Positions 9,803 through 19,474 of a stretch of DNA of 64,000 bases are shown piece after piece. The notes beneath the pieces were generated by a model that was given only the letters and a program-made list of their open reading frames with translations, made no database searches and had not been told where the DNA came from. The stretch's first letter is position 1. Every line of letters starts with the position of its first letter. Both the position numbers and the translations under genes were made by a program. This stretch comes from Rhodoferax potami (GTDB taxonomy: Bacteria > Pseudomonadota > Gammaproteobacteria > Burkholderiales > Burkholderiaceae_C): contig NZ_JAVBIJ010000001.1 in NCBI RefSeq assembly GCF_032193765.1, positions 3,658,001-3,722,000 on the forward strand. Reading direction: 5' to 3'.

Positions 9803-10303
9803 ATGCTGCAACGCCGATCGCTTTTTGCGCTGCCTGTGGCTGCCCTGCTGGGAGGCTGCGGCTTCAAGCTGCGCGGCAAACAAAACTACGCCTTTGAGAC
9901 GATTGCGGTCACGCCCGAAAAGGGCGCTGCGGTGGCCTCGGAGCTCAGCCGCTACCTGGGCGACATGGTGCGGCCGGTGGCGCCGCCTGCGGGCGGTGTG
10001 CCTCCGGAAGTGATCGTCGATATATTGGGCGAAACACGCGAAAAGGTGATCGTGGCCCTTAACGCCTCCGGCCAGGTGCGCGAATACCAATTGCGGATCA
10101 AGGTACGTTTTCGCATGCGCACCTCGCAAGGCCGTGACCTGATTGAGCCCACGGACATCTTGCAGGAGCGGGATATCAGCTTCAACGAGTCTGCTGTGCT
10201 GGCCAAAGAGGCGGAAGAGGTGCTGCTCTACCGCGACATGCAGTCCGACATCGTGCAGCAGTTGCTGCGCCGTATCGCGGCTGTGAAAAGCCTGAATCCC
10301 TAA
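9803..10303 (+). CDS. lptE: LPS-assembly lipoprotein LptE
   Basis: LptE plugs the LptD barrel and helps to deliver lipopolysaccharide to the outer membrane surface. The 166-residue protein has a short signal peptide with lipobox LGGC (Cys-19) followed directly by GFKLRG, the typical LptE N terminus, then the LptE core (KVIVALNASGQVREYQL, DILQERDISFNESAVLAKEAEE). It starts five bases after leuS, as in most proteobacteria. The usual next gene, holA, is displaced by 2.7 kb because three arginine-catabolism genes lie between. Confidence 0.94.
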   Translation: MLQRRSLFALPVAALLGGCGFKLRGKQNYAFETIAVTPEKGAAVASELSRYLGDMVRPVAPPAGGVPPEVIVDILGETREKVIVALNASGQVREYQLRIKVRFRMRTSQGRDLIEPTDILQERDISFNESAVLAKEAEEVLLYRDMQSDIVQQLLRRIAAVKSLNP

Positions 10304-10310
10304 GGTGGCC

Positions 10311-10784
10311 ATGGACCGGGTCGATCACACCCTGCTGGAGTTGCTGCAGCGCGACGGGCGCATGAGCGCGCAAGCCTTGTCAGAGGTGGTCAACCTGTCG
10401 GCACGAGCAACCTTGAACCGGATCCACAAGCTGGAGGACGAAGGGCACATCGAGGGCTACCGCGCCTTGCTGGCACGCCAGTCCATCGGTGAGCATGTGT
10501 CGGTGTTTGCGGAAATTGCCCTCAAGGACCAGCGCCAGGCGACGGTACAGCGCTTCGAGCAGGCCATGGTCGCTTGCCCGGAGGTGATTGCCTGCTACTT
10601 GGTGAGTGGCCGCTACGACTACTTGGTCCGCCTGGCTTGTCGCGACCTGAACCACTACCGTGAATTGACCAACACCTGGATTGACGACGTCGGCTTGGGT
10701 GTCGACAAGGTTGTGACCAGCACCGAGCTGCAAACTGTGAAAGAGTTTGCTGGCTTCCCTCTAATGGTCCGCACGACCCGCTGA
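10311..10784 (+). CDS. Lrp/AsnC family transcriptional regulator
   Basis: The 157-residue protein has the family layout: an N-terminal AsnC-type helix-turn-helix (LLELLQRDGRMSAQALSEVV, then SARATLNRIHKLEDEGHIEGY) and a C-terminal RAM ligand-binding domain (VIACYLVSGRYDYLVRLACRD). The ATG at 10311 is preferred over the GTG at 10305 because AAGGTGG lies just upstream of it. It begins seven bases after lptE and is followed, after 178 bases with a strong palindrome, by ornithine cyclodeaminase and arginase, which it most likely regulates in response to an amino acid such as arginine or ornithine. That regulatory link is inferred from position only. Confidence 0.93.
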   Translation: MDRVDHTLLELLQRDGRMSAQALSEVVNLSARATLNRIHKLEDEGHIEGYRALLARQSIGEHVSVFAEIALKDQRQATVQRFEQAMVACPEVIACYLVSGRYDYLVRLACRDLNHYRELTNTWIDDVGLGVDKVVTSTELQTVKEFAGFPLMVRTTR

Positions 10785-10913
10785 TAGCGGTCAATTCCGT
10801 TTCGGAAGTGGCATTCAGGGTCGGCAGCGGTTTGCGCGCTTTGCCAGCCCGACTTCATCGCTTAACTCCTTGGTGGCAGGCCTAGACTAGGTGCAGCTGC
10901 CGGCGTTGCGGTA

Positions 10914-10930
10914 GATGCGGAATCCGCATC
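10914..10930. promoter_or_regulatory. 17-bp palindrome upstream of ornithine cyclodeaminase (candidate Lrp operator)
   Basis: GATGCGGAATCCGCATC is a perfect palindrome with 8-base arms around one central base, 32 bases before the ornithine cyclodeaminase start. The 178-base region 10785-10962 between the Lrp gene and its neighbour otherwise holds no gene. Its position and symmetry fit an operator for the adjacent Lrp-type regulator, though this is an inference. Confidence 0.5.
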
Positions 10931-10962
10931 CCCTCGCGGCACTTTGCCCTGAGGAGAAGCCC

Positions 10963-12015
10963 ATGACCCGCTATATCGACGTCCATGACATGCAAGCCCT
11001 GGTGCGCCAGCACGGTCTGGCCCCCATGATGTCCGAGATGGCCCAGACCATCCGTGAAGACTTTTTGCGTTGGGAGGACTTCGACAAATCCCCCCGCACT
11101 GCCAACCACAGCATCAACGGTGTCATCGAGCTGATGCCGGTGTCCGACAACGCGCTGTACGCGTTCAAATACGTGAACGGCCACCCCAAGAACCCGCTGC
11201 AAGGCCTGTCCACCGTGATGGCCTTTGGCGTGCTGGCCGATGTGGCCACTGGTTACCCCGAGTTGCTCAGCGAACTCACCATTACCACCGCCTTGCGCAC
11301 GGCTGCGACCTCGGCTATGGCGGCCAAAGTGCTGGCCCGCCCGGAGAGCAAAACCATGGCGCTGATCGGCAATGGCTCGCAAAGCGAATTCCAGGCCATT
11401 GCGTTCATGACGCAGCTGGGGATCACCACGCTTCGCGTGTTCGATGTGGACGCCCGCGCTACCGACAAGCTGGTGGCGAACTTGCGCCCGTACACCGAGT
11501 CTGGCGCGCTGACCATCGTGCGCTGTGCCTCGACCCGTGAAGCGGTGCGCGGCGCCGACATAGTGACCACGGTAACCGCCGACAAAACCAATGCCACCAT
11601 CCTGACGGCGGACATGATCGAACCCGGCATGCACCTCAATGCCGTGGGCGGCGACTGCCCGGGCAAGACCGAGCTAGAGGCCGCCATCCTGAATCAGGCC
11701 AAAGTTTTCGTGGAGTTTGAACCCCAGACGCGCATCGAGGGCGAGCTGCAGCAGATGCCTGCGGACTTTGTGACCCACCCACTCTGGCAGGTACTGGCGG
11801 GCCACGCTGCGGGCCGGGACCACGCCGAACAAGTGACCTTGTTTGACTCGGTGGGTTTTGCCCTGGAGGATTTGTCGGCCCTGCGCTATGTTCATGCACT
11901 CTCGCAGAAACTGGGCGTAGGCAGTACCGTGCAACTGGTGCCCGATCTCGCGGACCCCAAAGACCTGTTCGCCTGTGCCACCGCCGTTCCTGCGCCATTG
12001 CGCAAAGCCGCATGA
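10963..12015 (+). CDS. Ornithine cyclodeaminase
   Basis: The enzyme converts L-ornithine to L-proline and ammonia using tightly bound NAD+. The 350-residue protein belongs to the OCD/mu-crystallin family: KYVNGHPKNP (69-78) binds substrate, GNGSQSEFQA (137-146) is the nucleotide-binding turn, and VGGDCPGKTEL (228-238) carries the catalytic aspartate and is characteristic of true ornithine cyclodeaminases. The ATG at 10963 has GAGGAG eight bases upstream. Its stop overlaps the arginase start by four bases, so the pair forms a translationally coupled arginine to ornithine to proline route. Confidence 0.94.
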   Translation: MTRYIDVHDMQALVRQHGLAPMMSEMAQTIREDFLRWEDFDKSPRTANHSINGVIELMPVSDNALYAFKYVNGHPKNPLQGLSTVMAFGVLADVATGYPELLSELTITTALRTAATSAMAAKVLARPESKTMALIGNGSQSEFQAIAFMTQLGITTLRVFDVDARATDKLVANLRPYTESGALTIVRCASTREAVRGADIVTTVTADKTNATILTADMIEPGMHLNAVGGDCPGKTELEAAILNQAKVFVEFEPQTRIEGELQQMPADFVTHPLWQVLAGHAAGRDHAEQVTLFDSVGFALEDLSALRYVHALSQKLGVGSTVQLVPDLADPKDLFACATAVPAPLRKAA

Positions 12016-12920
12016 GCCAGCCGGTGTTACACATCGTCGGCGCAGCGGTCGGCGAGGGCGCCAGCGATGGCGGATGCAAATGGGGCTCCAACGCCCTGAA
12101 AGAGCATGGTCTGCAGCGCGCTTTGGCAGCGACCGGACGCACCGTCACCTGGGGCGAGACTGTGAGTGCCCAGCCTATGCTGGCTAGCAGCCGCTTGGGT
12201 GCAATCGAAGGGTTCTCGGAGCACCTGGCCCACACGGTGGCGCAGGTGCTGCACCATGGGCAGCAACCCCTGGTGGTGGGCGGTGACCATTCGTGTGCAG
12301 TGGGCACCTGGAGTGCCGTGGCAGAACATCTGCGCCCCCAAGGCAGAGTGGGGCTGGTCTGGATCGACGCACACCTGGATGCCCACACCCCCGACACCTC
12401 CGATACCCAGGCCCCCCATGGCATGCCATTGGCGGCGCTGTTGGGTTACGGTTCGGTGGGGATGACGGATGTATTTGGCTGGCGCGGCAAGTTGTTGCCT
12501 TCGCAGGTCGCCATCATCGGTGCCCGCAGTTATGAGCCGGCCGAGCAGGCCTTGCTCAGCCAATTGGGCGTGCGCGTGATGTACATGCCCGAGGTTTTGG
12601 AGCGCGGGTTTGCAGCCTGCTTTGCCGAGGCTCGGGCTATTGCGTCTACCGGTACCGCGGGATGGGGCATCAGCTTCGATCTGGACGGCTTGGACCCGCG
12701 GGACGCCCCCGGCACTGGTACCCCGGTGGAGCAGGGCATTCGCCTCGCAGATGCGCTTCAGGCCCTCGACGGCTGCAGCCACGATCCGCAGTTTGTGGCC
12801 ATGGAGCTCACCGAGTACAACCCCTTGCGCGACTTTGGGGGGCAGACCGCCCGCGCGGCGACAGCGCTGTTGTGCACCGTACTGGCGCCGTCGGCTGCCA
12901 CGCTGGAGCTGGCCGCCTAA
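12012..12920 (+). CDS. rocF: Arginase
   Basis: Arginase hydrolyses arginine to ornithine and urea with a two-manganese centre. The 302-residue ureohydrolase has all metal ligands in their motifs: GGDHS (90-94), DAHLDAH (119-125) and SFDLDGLDP (221-229); the first ligand residues of SISFDxDxxDP are slightly varied to GISFDLDGLDP, as in many arginases. A close relative such as agmatinase is less likely because the neighbour is ornithine cyclodeaminase. It is coupled to that gene by an ATGA overlap. No urease genes are present in the window. holA begins 53 bases after the stop. Confidence 0.92.
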   Translation: MSQPVLHIVGAAVGEGASDGGCKWGSNALKEHGLQRALAATGRTVTWGETVSAQPMLASSRLGAIEGFSEHLAHTVAQVLHHGQQPLVVGGDHSCAVGTWSAVAEHLRPQGRVGLVWIDAHLDAHTPDTSDTQAPHGMPLAALLGYGSVGMTDVFGWRGKLLPSQVAIIGARSYEPAEQALLSQLGVRVMYMPEVLERGFAACFAEARAIASTGTAGWGISFDLDGLDPRDAPGTGTPVEQGIRLADALQALDGCSHDPQFVAMELTEYNPLRDFGGQTARAATALLCTVLAPSAATLELAA

Positions 12921-12973
12921 GCCCAGCGCCGCGGCTGTGCAAGGGCCGGTGTGCCAAGTAAACTCACCACCCT

Positions 12974-14071
12974 ATGCAAGTCGCGGCCAACCAACTCCAG
13001 AACCACCTGCAACGCGGGCTCAAAAGCCTGTACACCTTGCACGGTGACGAGCCGCTGCTGCAGCAAGAGGCGCTGGATGCGATCCGCGCAGTGGCCCGCA
13101 CCCAGGGCTACACCGAGCGAACCTCGCACACCGTGGCCGGTGCCCACTTCGATTGGAGCGAGGTGCTTGCCGCAGGCGGCTCGCTCAGCCTGTTTGCAGA
13201 CAAGCAGATTGTGGAAATCCGCATCCCTAGCGGCAAGCCGGGCAAAGACGGCAGCGTTGCGCTGCAGCAGTTGGCCGAAGCCGCGCAAGGCAACGACTCC
13301 ACCCTCACCATCGTCATGCTGCCGCGCTTGGACAAGATGACCAAGTCCGGCGCCTGGTTCTCCGCGCTGGAGAGTTATGGCATCTCGCTTCAGGTCGATC
13401 CGATTGAGCGCAACGCCTTGCCGCAGTGGATTGCCCAGCGCCTGGGCGCCCAAGGGCAGCGAGTGGCCGCCGGTGAAGAAGGGCAGCGCACCCTGCAGTT
13501 TTTTGCCGACCGTGTGGAGGGCAACCTGCTGGCTGCTCATCAGGAAATTCAAAAACTCGGCCTGCTGTATCCGGCGGATACCGGTGACGGCGTGTTGACG
13601 CTTGCACAGGTCGAAAGCGCCGTGCTGAATGTGGCGCGCTACGACGTGTTCAAGCTCTCCGAAGCGGTGCTCGCCGGCCAGGCAGCGCGGGTGCAGCGCA
13701 TGCTCGATGGTCTGCAGGCCGAAGGCGAGGCGGAAGTGCTGGTGCACTACACTTTGGCCGAAGATATTCGCTCCTTGAAGCGGGTCAAAGACGCCATGGG
13801 CCAGGGGCGCCCCTTGCCGATGGCCCTGCGCGAAAACCGCATATGGGGCGTCAAAGAGCGCCTGTTCGAGCGGGTGCTGCCCAAGCTGTCTGAGCGCACA
13901 TTGGCAGAGCTCTTGCAGTCCGCCCATGTGGTGGACGGCATCGTCAAAGGCCTGAAGCAGCCCGACTGGCCAGCCAGTGGCTGGCAATCCTTGCACCGGC
14001 TGGCGCTGCAGGTTTGCGCCTTATGCGGCGGTCAAGCCCATCCGGCATCTGCCGGCGGGTTGCGTCGCTGA
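12974..14071 (+). CDS. holA: DNA polymerase III subunit delta
   Basis: HolA is the clamp-loader subunit that opens the beta sliding clamp. The 365-residue protein has the expected pattern: an N-terminal LYTLHGDEPLLQQEALDAIR segment (clamp binding and AAA+-like domain 1), a GISLQVDPIERNALPQWIAQRL linker, FFADRVEGNLLAAHQEIQKL, and the C-terminal collar domain (LAEDIRSLKRVKDAM onward). In related bacteria it directly follows lptE. Here the arginase module separates them. The ATG at 12974 fits the family start. Confidence 0.93.
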   Translation: MQVAANQLQNHLQRGLKSLYTLHGDEPLLQQEALDAIRAVARTQGYTERTSHTVAGAHFDWSEVLAAGGSLSLFADKQIVEIRIPSGKPGKDGSVALQQLAEAAQGNDSTLTIVMLPRLDKMTKSGAWFSALESYGISLQVDPIERNALPQWIAQRLGAQGQRVAAGEEGQRTLQFFADRVEGNLLAAHQEIQKLGLLYPADTGDGVLTLAQVESAVLNVARYDVFKLSEAVLAGQAARVQRMLDGLQAEGEAEVLVHYTLAEDIRSLKRVKDAMGQGRPLPMALRENRIWGVKERLFERVLPKLSERTLAELLQSAHVVDGIVKGLKQPDWPASGWQSLHRLALQVCALCGGQAHPASAGGLRR

Positions 14072-14091
14072 GGGACCGGCAGGAAACACCT

Positions 14092-14652
14092 GTGACCGAT
14101 GCCACCCCTGCCCAGCGGCATGTGCAGCGCCACAACCAGATCTCCATACGCCTGCACTACCGGCTTGAGGCCGATTGGCACCGCGTGGAGGCCCAGCAGT
14201 GGAATGAGCTTGGATTCTGCTTTTTCCATACCCATGCGCTGAATGCCAATTCAGTTGCCTTCAAACGCAGTTTGCAGCACTTCGAGGGTGAGATCGTCTG
14301 GACACTCACTTGCCAGGACGAGGCACTGGTGACCGAGATGTTGCTCAATGAAGCGATCCACCGACAGGCAGACCGTGTGTCTGCCCAAGCTGAGATGCAG
14401 CAGCGCCTGCTGCGGCTGATGCGTGTGCAAGGCATGGTGGAAGCCAAGCAGCGGGTACTCGCTTCTTTGGGCGGGATGCCCGATGCTGCCAAATGGCAGC
14501 ACCAGATCCAGCAGCGCATGCAAGAAGCACTGTTTCAATCCGGCGTGCGTGTGGCCTCACCGGTGTGGTCTGCGGTGGTGGTTGATGCGCTGGCTTTGGG
14601 CGGTGTGGTGCAGGATCTGGAGCGCTGGTCGGGCAGTCTGGGCAAAGGGTAG
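14092..14652 (+). CDS. Conserved hypothetical protein between holA and proA
   Basis: I do not recognise this 186-residue protein with certainty. It begins with GTG at 14092, 20 bases after holA, with AGGA nine bases upstream. The first 70 residues look like a small beta-rich domain ([50 protein letters not shown]), loosely like a diverged PilZ domain but without a clear RxxxR/DxSxxG signature. The remainder is mostly helical and Gln/Glu-rich (residues about 85-140), then a Val/Ala-rich C terminus. Position in the holA-proA run and good codon use show that it is a real gene. Confidence 0.7.
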   Translation: MTDATPAQRHVQRHNQISIRLHYRLEADWHRVEAQQWNELGFCFFHTHALNANSVAFKRSLQHFEGEIVWTLTCQDEALVTEMLLNEAIHRQADRVSAQAEMQQRLLRLMRVQGMVEAKQRVLASLGGMPDAAKWQHQIQQRMQEALFQSGVRVASPVWSAVVVDALALGGVVQDLERWSGSLGKG

Positions 14653-14696
14653 GCGGGGCTGGATCGGGTCTTTCTGTGTTCTGCGAAAATCAGCCC

Positions 14697-15977
14697 ATGA
14701 ACGCCACCAACACCACCGAATACACCCTGGCCCTTGGTTCACAAGCAAAAGTGGCATCCGCCCTCATGGCGCGTGCGCCATCAGCTATGAAAAACGTAGC
14801 GTTGCGTGCCTTGGCCCGCCTGTTGCGCGAGAACACTGCAGCCTTGCAGGTGGACAATGCCAAGGATATTGAGCGGGCTGTGGCCAACGGCCTGTCTGCT
14901 CCGATGGTGGATCGCCTCAAGCTCACCCCCAAAGTGCTCGAAACCTGTGCCGAAGGCTGTGAGCAGCTGGCTGCCATGGCCGATGTGATCGGCGAAATCA
15001 TCGGCATGAAGCAGCAGCCCAGCGGTATCCGCGTGGGCCAGATGCGGGTGCCGATCGGCGTGTTCGGCATGATTTTCGAGAGCCGCCCGAATGTGACCAT
15101 CGAGGCTGCCAGCCTCTCAATCAAGAGCGGCAACGCGTGCATCTTGCGGGGGGGCTCGGAGGCGATTGACTCCAACAAAGCGCTGGCCAAGCTGGTGCAA
15201 CAGGCCCTGACTGAAGCCGGCTTGCCTGCCAATGCCGTGCAACTGGTGCAAACCACCGACCGTGAGGCAGTGGGCCAGTTGATCGCGATGCCGCAGTTTG
15301 TAGATGTGATCATCCCCCGCGGTGGCAAGGGGCTGATTGAGCGCATCAGCCGCGATGCCAAGGTGCCTGTCATCAAGCACCTGGACGGTAATTGCCACAC
15401 CTATGTGGACGACCCTTGCGATATCGCCATGGCGGTCAAGGTGGCCGACAACGCCAAAACCAACAAATACAGCCCCTGCAATGCGACCGAAGGCCTGCTG
15501 GTGGCGCGCGGTGTAGCCGCCCAGTTTTTGCCGCTGATCGGCAAAATCTATGCGGACAAAGGTGTCGAGATGCGCTGCGATGCCGAAGGGCGAGCCATCC
15601 TCGAAGGTGTAGCCGGTGCCAAAGTTACAGACGCCACCGAGCAAGACTGGTATGAAGAGTACTTGGCCCCCATCGTCAGCGTGAAGTTGGTGGACGGCGT
15701 GGACGAAGCGATTGCCCACATCAACCGGTACAGCAGCCACCACACCGACGCCATCCTGACCATCAACCACGTGCACGCCCAGCGGTTCTTGCGCGAAGTC
15801 GACTCAGCGAGCGTGATGGTGAACGCCAGTACCCGGTTTGCCGATGGCTTTGAGTACGGCCTGGGGGCAGAGATTGGTATCAGTACCGACAAGTTCCACG
15901 CCCGGGGCCCGGTGGGCATCGAGGGCCTGACCTCGCTGAAATACGTGGTGCTGGGCGAGGGCGAAGTGCGAGCCTGA
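14697..15977 (+). CDS. proA: Gamma-glutamyl phosphate reductase
   Basis: ProA reduces gamma-glutamyl phosphate to glutamate semialdehyde in proline biosynthesis. The 426-residue protein is a full-length aldehyde-dehydrogenase-fold enzyme with [19 protein letters not shown] (nucleotide site), [16 protein letters not shown], the catalytic cysteine in [13 protein letters not shown], and the ending [19 protein letters not shown]. The ATG at 14697 is preferred over one seven codons upstream. Its product and that of the ornithine cyclodeaminase 3 kb upstream both feed proline, and proC lies at 59 kb in this window. A short stretch at residues 30-38 (AMKNVALRA) may derive from the dispersed repeat. 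Confidence 0.96.
   Translation: MNATNTTEYTLALGSQAKVASALMARAPSAMKNVALRALARLLRENTAALQVDNAKDIERAVANGLSAPMVDRLKLTPKVLETCAEGCEQLAAMADVIGEIIGMKQQPSGIRVGQMRVPIGVFGMIFESRPNVTIEAASLSIKSGNACILRGGSEAIDSNKALAKLVQQALTEAGLPANAVQLVQTTDREAVGQLIAMPQFVDVIIPRGGKGLIERISRDAKVPVIKHLDGNCHTYVDDPCDIAMAVKVADNAKTNKYSPCNATEGLLVARGVAAQFLPLIGKIYADKGVEMRCDAEGRAILEGVAGAKVTDATEQDWYEEYLAPIVSVKLVDGVDEAIAHINRYSSHHTDAILTINHVHAQRFLREVDSASVMVNASTRFADGFEYGLGAEIGISTDKFHARGPVGIEGLTSLKYVVLGEGEVRA
14784..14810 (+). repeat. Possible truncated copy of the dispersed repeat (inside proA)
   Basis: GCTATGAAAAACGTAGC followed by GTTGCGTGCC matches the left part of the dispersed repeat, closest to the copy at 54579 (about 21 of 27 bases). It is read in the same frame as the other coding copies, giving AMKNVALRA. 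The right half of the repeat is absent and the N-terminal helix of ProA naturally contains similar residues, so chance is a real alternative. Confidence 0.35.
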
Positions 15978-16046
15978 ACCCCATGCGTCGCGGATTTTCC
16001 GTCGCGCAGTGTGCGAATGATGACTAAACTGAAACTTACTAGCCTA

Positions 16047-16072
16047 ACCAGTCATGTTGTAAACTGACTGGT
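16047..16072. promoter_or_regulatory. Inverted repeat upstream of gshA (candidate operator)
   Basis: ACCAGTCA (16047-16054) and TGACTGGT (16065-16072) are perfect 8-base arms separated by 10 bases, 27 bases before the gshA start. The symmetry and the ACTGGT arms resemble operators of TetR-type repressors, but no such regulator lies nearby. The 121 bases between proA and gshA contain no gene. Confidence 0.4.
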
Positions 16073-16098
16073 CACAATTATTCAAAGAAAGCCACTCC

Positions 16099-17385
16099 AT
16101 GGTTCCCCATCTCATTACCGCATTGACCGGTCCTATCAATGAACTCGAGCAGCGGATCTTGGACTCCATGCCTGCGATCGAGCGTTGGTTCCGCTTGGAG
16201 TGGATGGAGCACACGCCCCCGTTCTACACCGCCGTTGATGTGCGCAATGCAGGTTTCAAGCTCGCGCCGGTGGACACCGACTTCTTCCCCGGCGGCTGGA
16301 ACAACCTGACTCCTGCCATGCTGCCCTTGGCCGTGCAGGCGGCCCAAGCGGCGATTGAAAAAATCTGCCCCGAAGCGCGCAACCTGTTGATCATTCCTGA
16401 CAACAACCTGCGCAGCACCTACTACCTGATGAATCTGGCCCAGTTGGGGCGCATTTTCAACATGGCTGGCTTGAATGTCCGGATCGGTTCGATCAGCGCA
16501 GACATCAAGAAAAGCACCAAAATTGATTTGCCCGACGGCGATTCGATCACCCTGGACCCGGTAGTGCGCACCAAAGGCCGTTTGGGGGTGAAAGATTTTG
16601 ACCCGTGCACTATTCTGCTGAACAACGATTTGCGCGCCGGGGTGCCGGGCATTCTCGAGGACCTGCATGAGCAGTACCTGTTGCCGCCCCTGCACGCCAG
16701 TTGGTCGACCCGCCGCAAGAGCACCCATTTCCGTTGCTACGAAGAGGTGGCCAAGCGCTTCGGCAAGTTGATCGGTGTGGACCATTGGCTGATGACGCCA
16801 ATGTTCGAACCCTACGGCGTGGTGGATCTGCAGAGCGCCGAGGGGATTGCCGCTTTGGTGAGCCGCATCGAGGGCATGCTGACCAAGGTTAAGAAGAAAT
16901 ACAAGGAATACGGCATCAAGGAAAAGCCCTTCCTCGTGATCAAGGCGGACAACCGGACCAGCGGCAACACGATTCTTTCGGTGCGCGACACCAAAGATTT
17001 AGAGGCCAAACTCCGCAAAATGGGCGCTGGTTTGGAGGCTGGGCCCGATCCTCTGGAGCTGATTCTGCAAGAAGGGGTGCTCACCAATGAGCGCGTCAAC
17101 GATGCGGTGGCAGAGCCGGTGGTCTACCTGATGGACCGTTATGTGGTCGGTGGCTTTTACCGGATGCATGCTGAGCGCGGGGTCGACGAGAACCTCAGCG
17201 CCCCTGGCTCCAGCTACGTGCCATTGGCTTTTGCTGAAAGTACGCACTTACCTCAGCCCGGTGTGCGCCCCGGTGCCAGTGCACCCAATCGCTTCTACAT
17301 GTACGGGGTGATCGGCCGCCTGGCCATGCTGGCAGCCAGCTACGAGCTGGAAGCGACAGACCCCGACGCAGAGCGCTACGACTGA
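16099..17385 (+). CDS. gshA: Glutamate--cysteine ligase (proteobacterial GshA type)
   Basis: This enzyme makes gamma-glutamylcysteine from glutamate, cysteine and ATP, the first step of glutathione synthesis. The 428-residue sequence belongs to the family first described in Acidithiobacillus (distinct from enteric GshA): [56 protein letters not shown] and [20 protein letters not shown] are recognisable blocks. The ATG at 16099 has AAGAAAG 11 bases upstream. gshB, the second enzyme, lies 3.4 kb downstream on the same strand, with kup and a BenE-like gene between. Confidence 0.92.
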   Translation: MVPHLITALTGPINELEQRILDSMPAIERWFRLEWMEHTPPFYTAVDVRNAGFKLAPVDTDFFPGGWNNLTPAMLPLAVQAAQAAIEKICPEARNLLIIPDNNLRSTYYLMNLAQLGRIFNMAGLNVRIGSISADIKKSTKIDLPDGDSITLDPVVRTKGRLGVKDFDPCTILLNNDLRAGVPGILEDLHEQYLLPPLHASWSTRRKSTHFRCYEEVAKRFGKLIGVDHWLMTPMFEPYGVVDLQSAEGIAALVSRIEGMLTKVKKKYKEYGIKEKPFLVIKADNRTSGNTILSVRDTKDLEAKLRKMGAGLEAGPDPLELILQEGVLTNERVNDAVAEPVVYLMDRYVVGGFYRMHAERGVDENLSAPGSSYVPLAFAESTHLPQPGVRPGASAPNRFYMYGVIGRLAMLAASYELEATDPDAERYD

Positions 17386-17554
17386 CCGCCGTCAAGCCCT
17401 CTCGGGCCCAAGATGCTCCAAGTTGCTGCAGTGCAACACGGAGCGAAAAAGCCCGAGAAACGCGTGTTTGGTACTTGCCGGCCGGTTTACAAAGCGCAAA
17501 ATAGCGGTCCCTCAAGGAACGGAACCCGGCGCTTCATGCAGGCTGGGGGTTTTT

Positions 17555-19423
17555 GTGTCAGCATCCAAATCGTCTCTCGCGGCACTCACACTCGGTGCCA
17601 TCGGCGTTGTATACGGCGACATCGGCACCAGTGTGCTGTACGCGCTCAAAGAGGTCTTCGGCTCCGGCCATGTGCCCTTCACGGAAGAGAATATCTACGG
17701 AATTCTCTCCATCTTCTTCTGGACCCTGACGGTCATCGTCTCCATCAAGTACGTGGTGCTCGTCCTGCGGGCCGACAACCATGGCGAAGGCGGGTTGGTG
17801 GCCATGTTGGCCCTGGCGTCTCAGTCGGTCAAAGACAAGCCACAGCTGCGCAGGGTATTGCTGCTGCTGGGGATCTTTGGAACCTGCTTGTTCTATGGCG
17901 ACGGGGTGATTACCCCGGCCATTTCGGTGCTGTCTGCCGTGGAGGGTCTGGAGGTGATATCTCCGGGCTTCAAGCGCTTTGTGATTCCGCTCACGCTGGT
18001 GATTCTGTTTTGCCTGTTTGCCGTGCAAAAGCGTGGCACAGCCGGTATTGGCAAGTTCTTCGGCCCGATCACCGTGGTCTGGTTTGTCACCATCGCTGTT
18101 CTGGGCGTGAGCCACATCATTGACCAGCCGCGGATCTTGTGGGCGATTAGCCCGCATTACGCTTTGGGCTTTATGTGGAACAACCCCGGCACCACCTTCA
18201 TCATTCTGGGGGCGGTGGTCTTGTGCGTGACCGGCGGCGAGGCCTTGTATGCCGACATGGGCCATTTCGGGAAAAAACCGATCCGCCTCGCCTGGTTTTC
18301 TATCGTGATGCCGGCGCTCACCCTGAATTACTTCGGTCAAGGCGCCTTGTTGCTGGACTACCCGGAAGCTGTCAAAAACCCGTTTTACCTGATGGCGCCT
18401 GATTGGGCCTTGCTGCCCTTGGTCGGCCTAGCCACCATGGCCACTGTGATCGCATCGCAAGCCTTGATCTCGGGCGCGTTCTCGGTGACCAAGCAGGTCA
18501 TCCAATTGGGCTACCTGCCCCGTTTGCGGATTGACCACACCAGCGTCAAAGACACCGGCCAAATTTACATGCCGTTTGTGAATTGGGGCTTGTTCGTCGC
18601 GATTGTGCTGGCCGTGGTGATGTTCAAGTCCTCCAGCAATCTGGCGGCGGCCTACGGCATTGCGGTCTGTACCGACATGCTGATCACGACCATCCTGACT
18701 TTCTATGTCATCCGCTACAACTGGAAGTACCCGCTGTGGCTGTGCATCGGCGCCACCGGCTTTTTCTTTGTGGTGGACTTCGCCTTCTGGACGTCCAACC
18801 TGCTCAAGTTCTTTGAAGGCGGCTGGTTCCCGCTGGCGATCGGCGGCGCGATCTTTACGCTAATGGTGACTTGGAAAGACGGCCGCAGACTGCTCAACGA
18901 AAAACTGCGCGCTGATTCGCTGGATCTCTCGAGTTTTCTGGAAGCGGTCTTTGTCAGCCCACCCGCACGGGTCGAGGGCACAGCCGTGTTTTTGACCGCA
19001 GACAAAGGCAGTGTGCCTAACGCCCTGCTGCACAACCTCAAACACAACAAGGTATTGCATGCCAATAACTTGTTTGTGACGGTCAAGAGCCACGAGGTGC
19101 CGTGGATCGGCTTGGACAAGCGCTTGCAGATCGAGTCGCTTGGCCATGATTGCTGGCAAGTCATCATCAACTACGGCTTCAAAAACGACCCCGATGTGCC
19201 TAAGGCTCTGGAGCAGATGCGGGGCCGCGGCTGCGCCTTAGACGCCATGACCACCAGCTACTTCCTGTCGCGCGATACGGTGGTGCCTACCTTGGGTCAG
19301 GGCATGGCGCCGTGGCGTGAAAAGTTGTTTGCGCAGATGCACCACAACGCGAGTGGCGCTGCCGACTTCTTGAATTTGCCCAACAACTCGGTTGTAGAGC
19401 TGGGTTCCAAAATCGAAATCTAA
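17555..19423 (+). CDS. kup: Low-affinity potassium transporter Kup
   Basis: Kup imports K+ together with protons. Started from the GTG at 17555 ([19 protein letters not shown]) the protein has 622 residues, the usual family size; an in-frame start at 17423 would add 44 residues without family similarity. About 12 membrane helices occupy residues 8-455, with the signatures [39 protein letters not shown] and [21 protein letters not shown]. The soluble C-terminal domain follows. A G-run and T-run directly precede the GTG. It is placed between the two glutathione-synthesis genes, possibly transcribed with gshA. Confidence 0.95.
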   Translation: MSASKSSLAALTLGAIGVVYGDIGTSVLYALKEVFGSGHVPFTEENIYGILSIFFWTLTVIVSIKYVVLVLRADNHGEGGLVAMLALASQSVKDKPQLRRVLLLLGIFGTCLFYGDGVITPAISVLSAVEGLEVISPGFKRFVIPLTLVILFCLFAVQKRGTAGIGKFFGPITVVWFVTIAVLGVSHIIDQPRILWAISPHYALGFMWNNPGTTFIILGAVVLCVTGGEALYADMGHFGKKPIRLAWFSIVMPALTLNYFGQGALLLDYPEAVKNPFYLMAPDWALLPLVGLATMATVIASQALISGAFSVTKQVIQLGYLPRLRIDHTSVKDTGQIYMPFVNWGLFVAIVLAVVMFKSSSNLAAAYGIAVCTDMLITTILTFYVIRYNWKYPLWLCIGATGFFFVVDFAFWTSNLLKFFEGGWFPLAIGGAIFTLMVTWKDGRRLLNEKLRADSLDLSSFLEAVFVSPPARVEGTAVFLTADKGSVPNALLHNLKHNKVLHANNLFVTVKSHEVPWIGLDKRLQIESLGHDCWQVIINYGFKNDPDVPKALEQMRGRGCALDAMTTSYFLSRDTVVPTLGQGMAPWREKLFAQMHHNASGAADFLNLPNNSVVELGSKIEI

Positions 19424-19474
19424 GCAATGGAGCCCCGCCGCTCCGCTGTTGCTCAGGTCGTTGACAATCTGCCC

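Noticed and set aside
17480..17554. GC-rich leader with G-run and T-run directly before kup, considered as a riboswitch or attenuator.
   Set aside because: No conserved motif of a known K+ or c-di-AMP riboswitch and only a partial stem.
17423..17554. Longer Kup reading frame starting at 17423.
   Set aside because: The extra 44 residues are not membrane-like and the GTG at 17555 gives the standard 622-residue protein.
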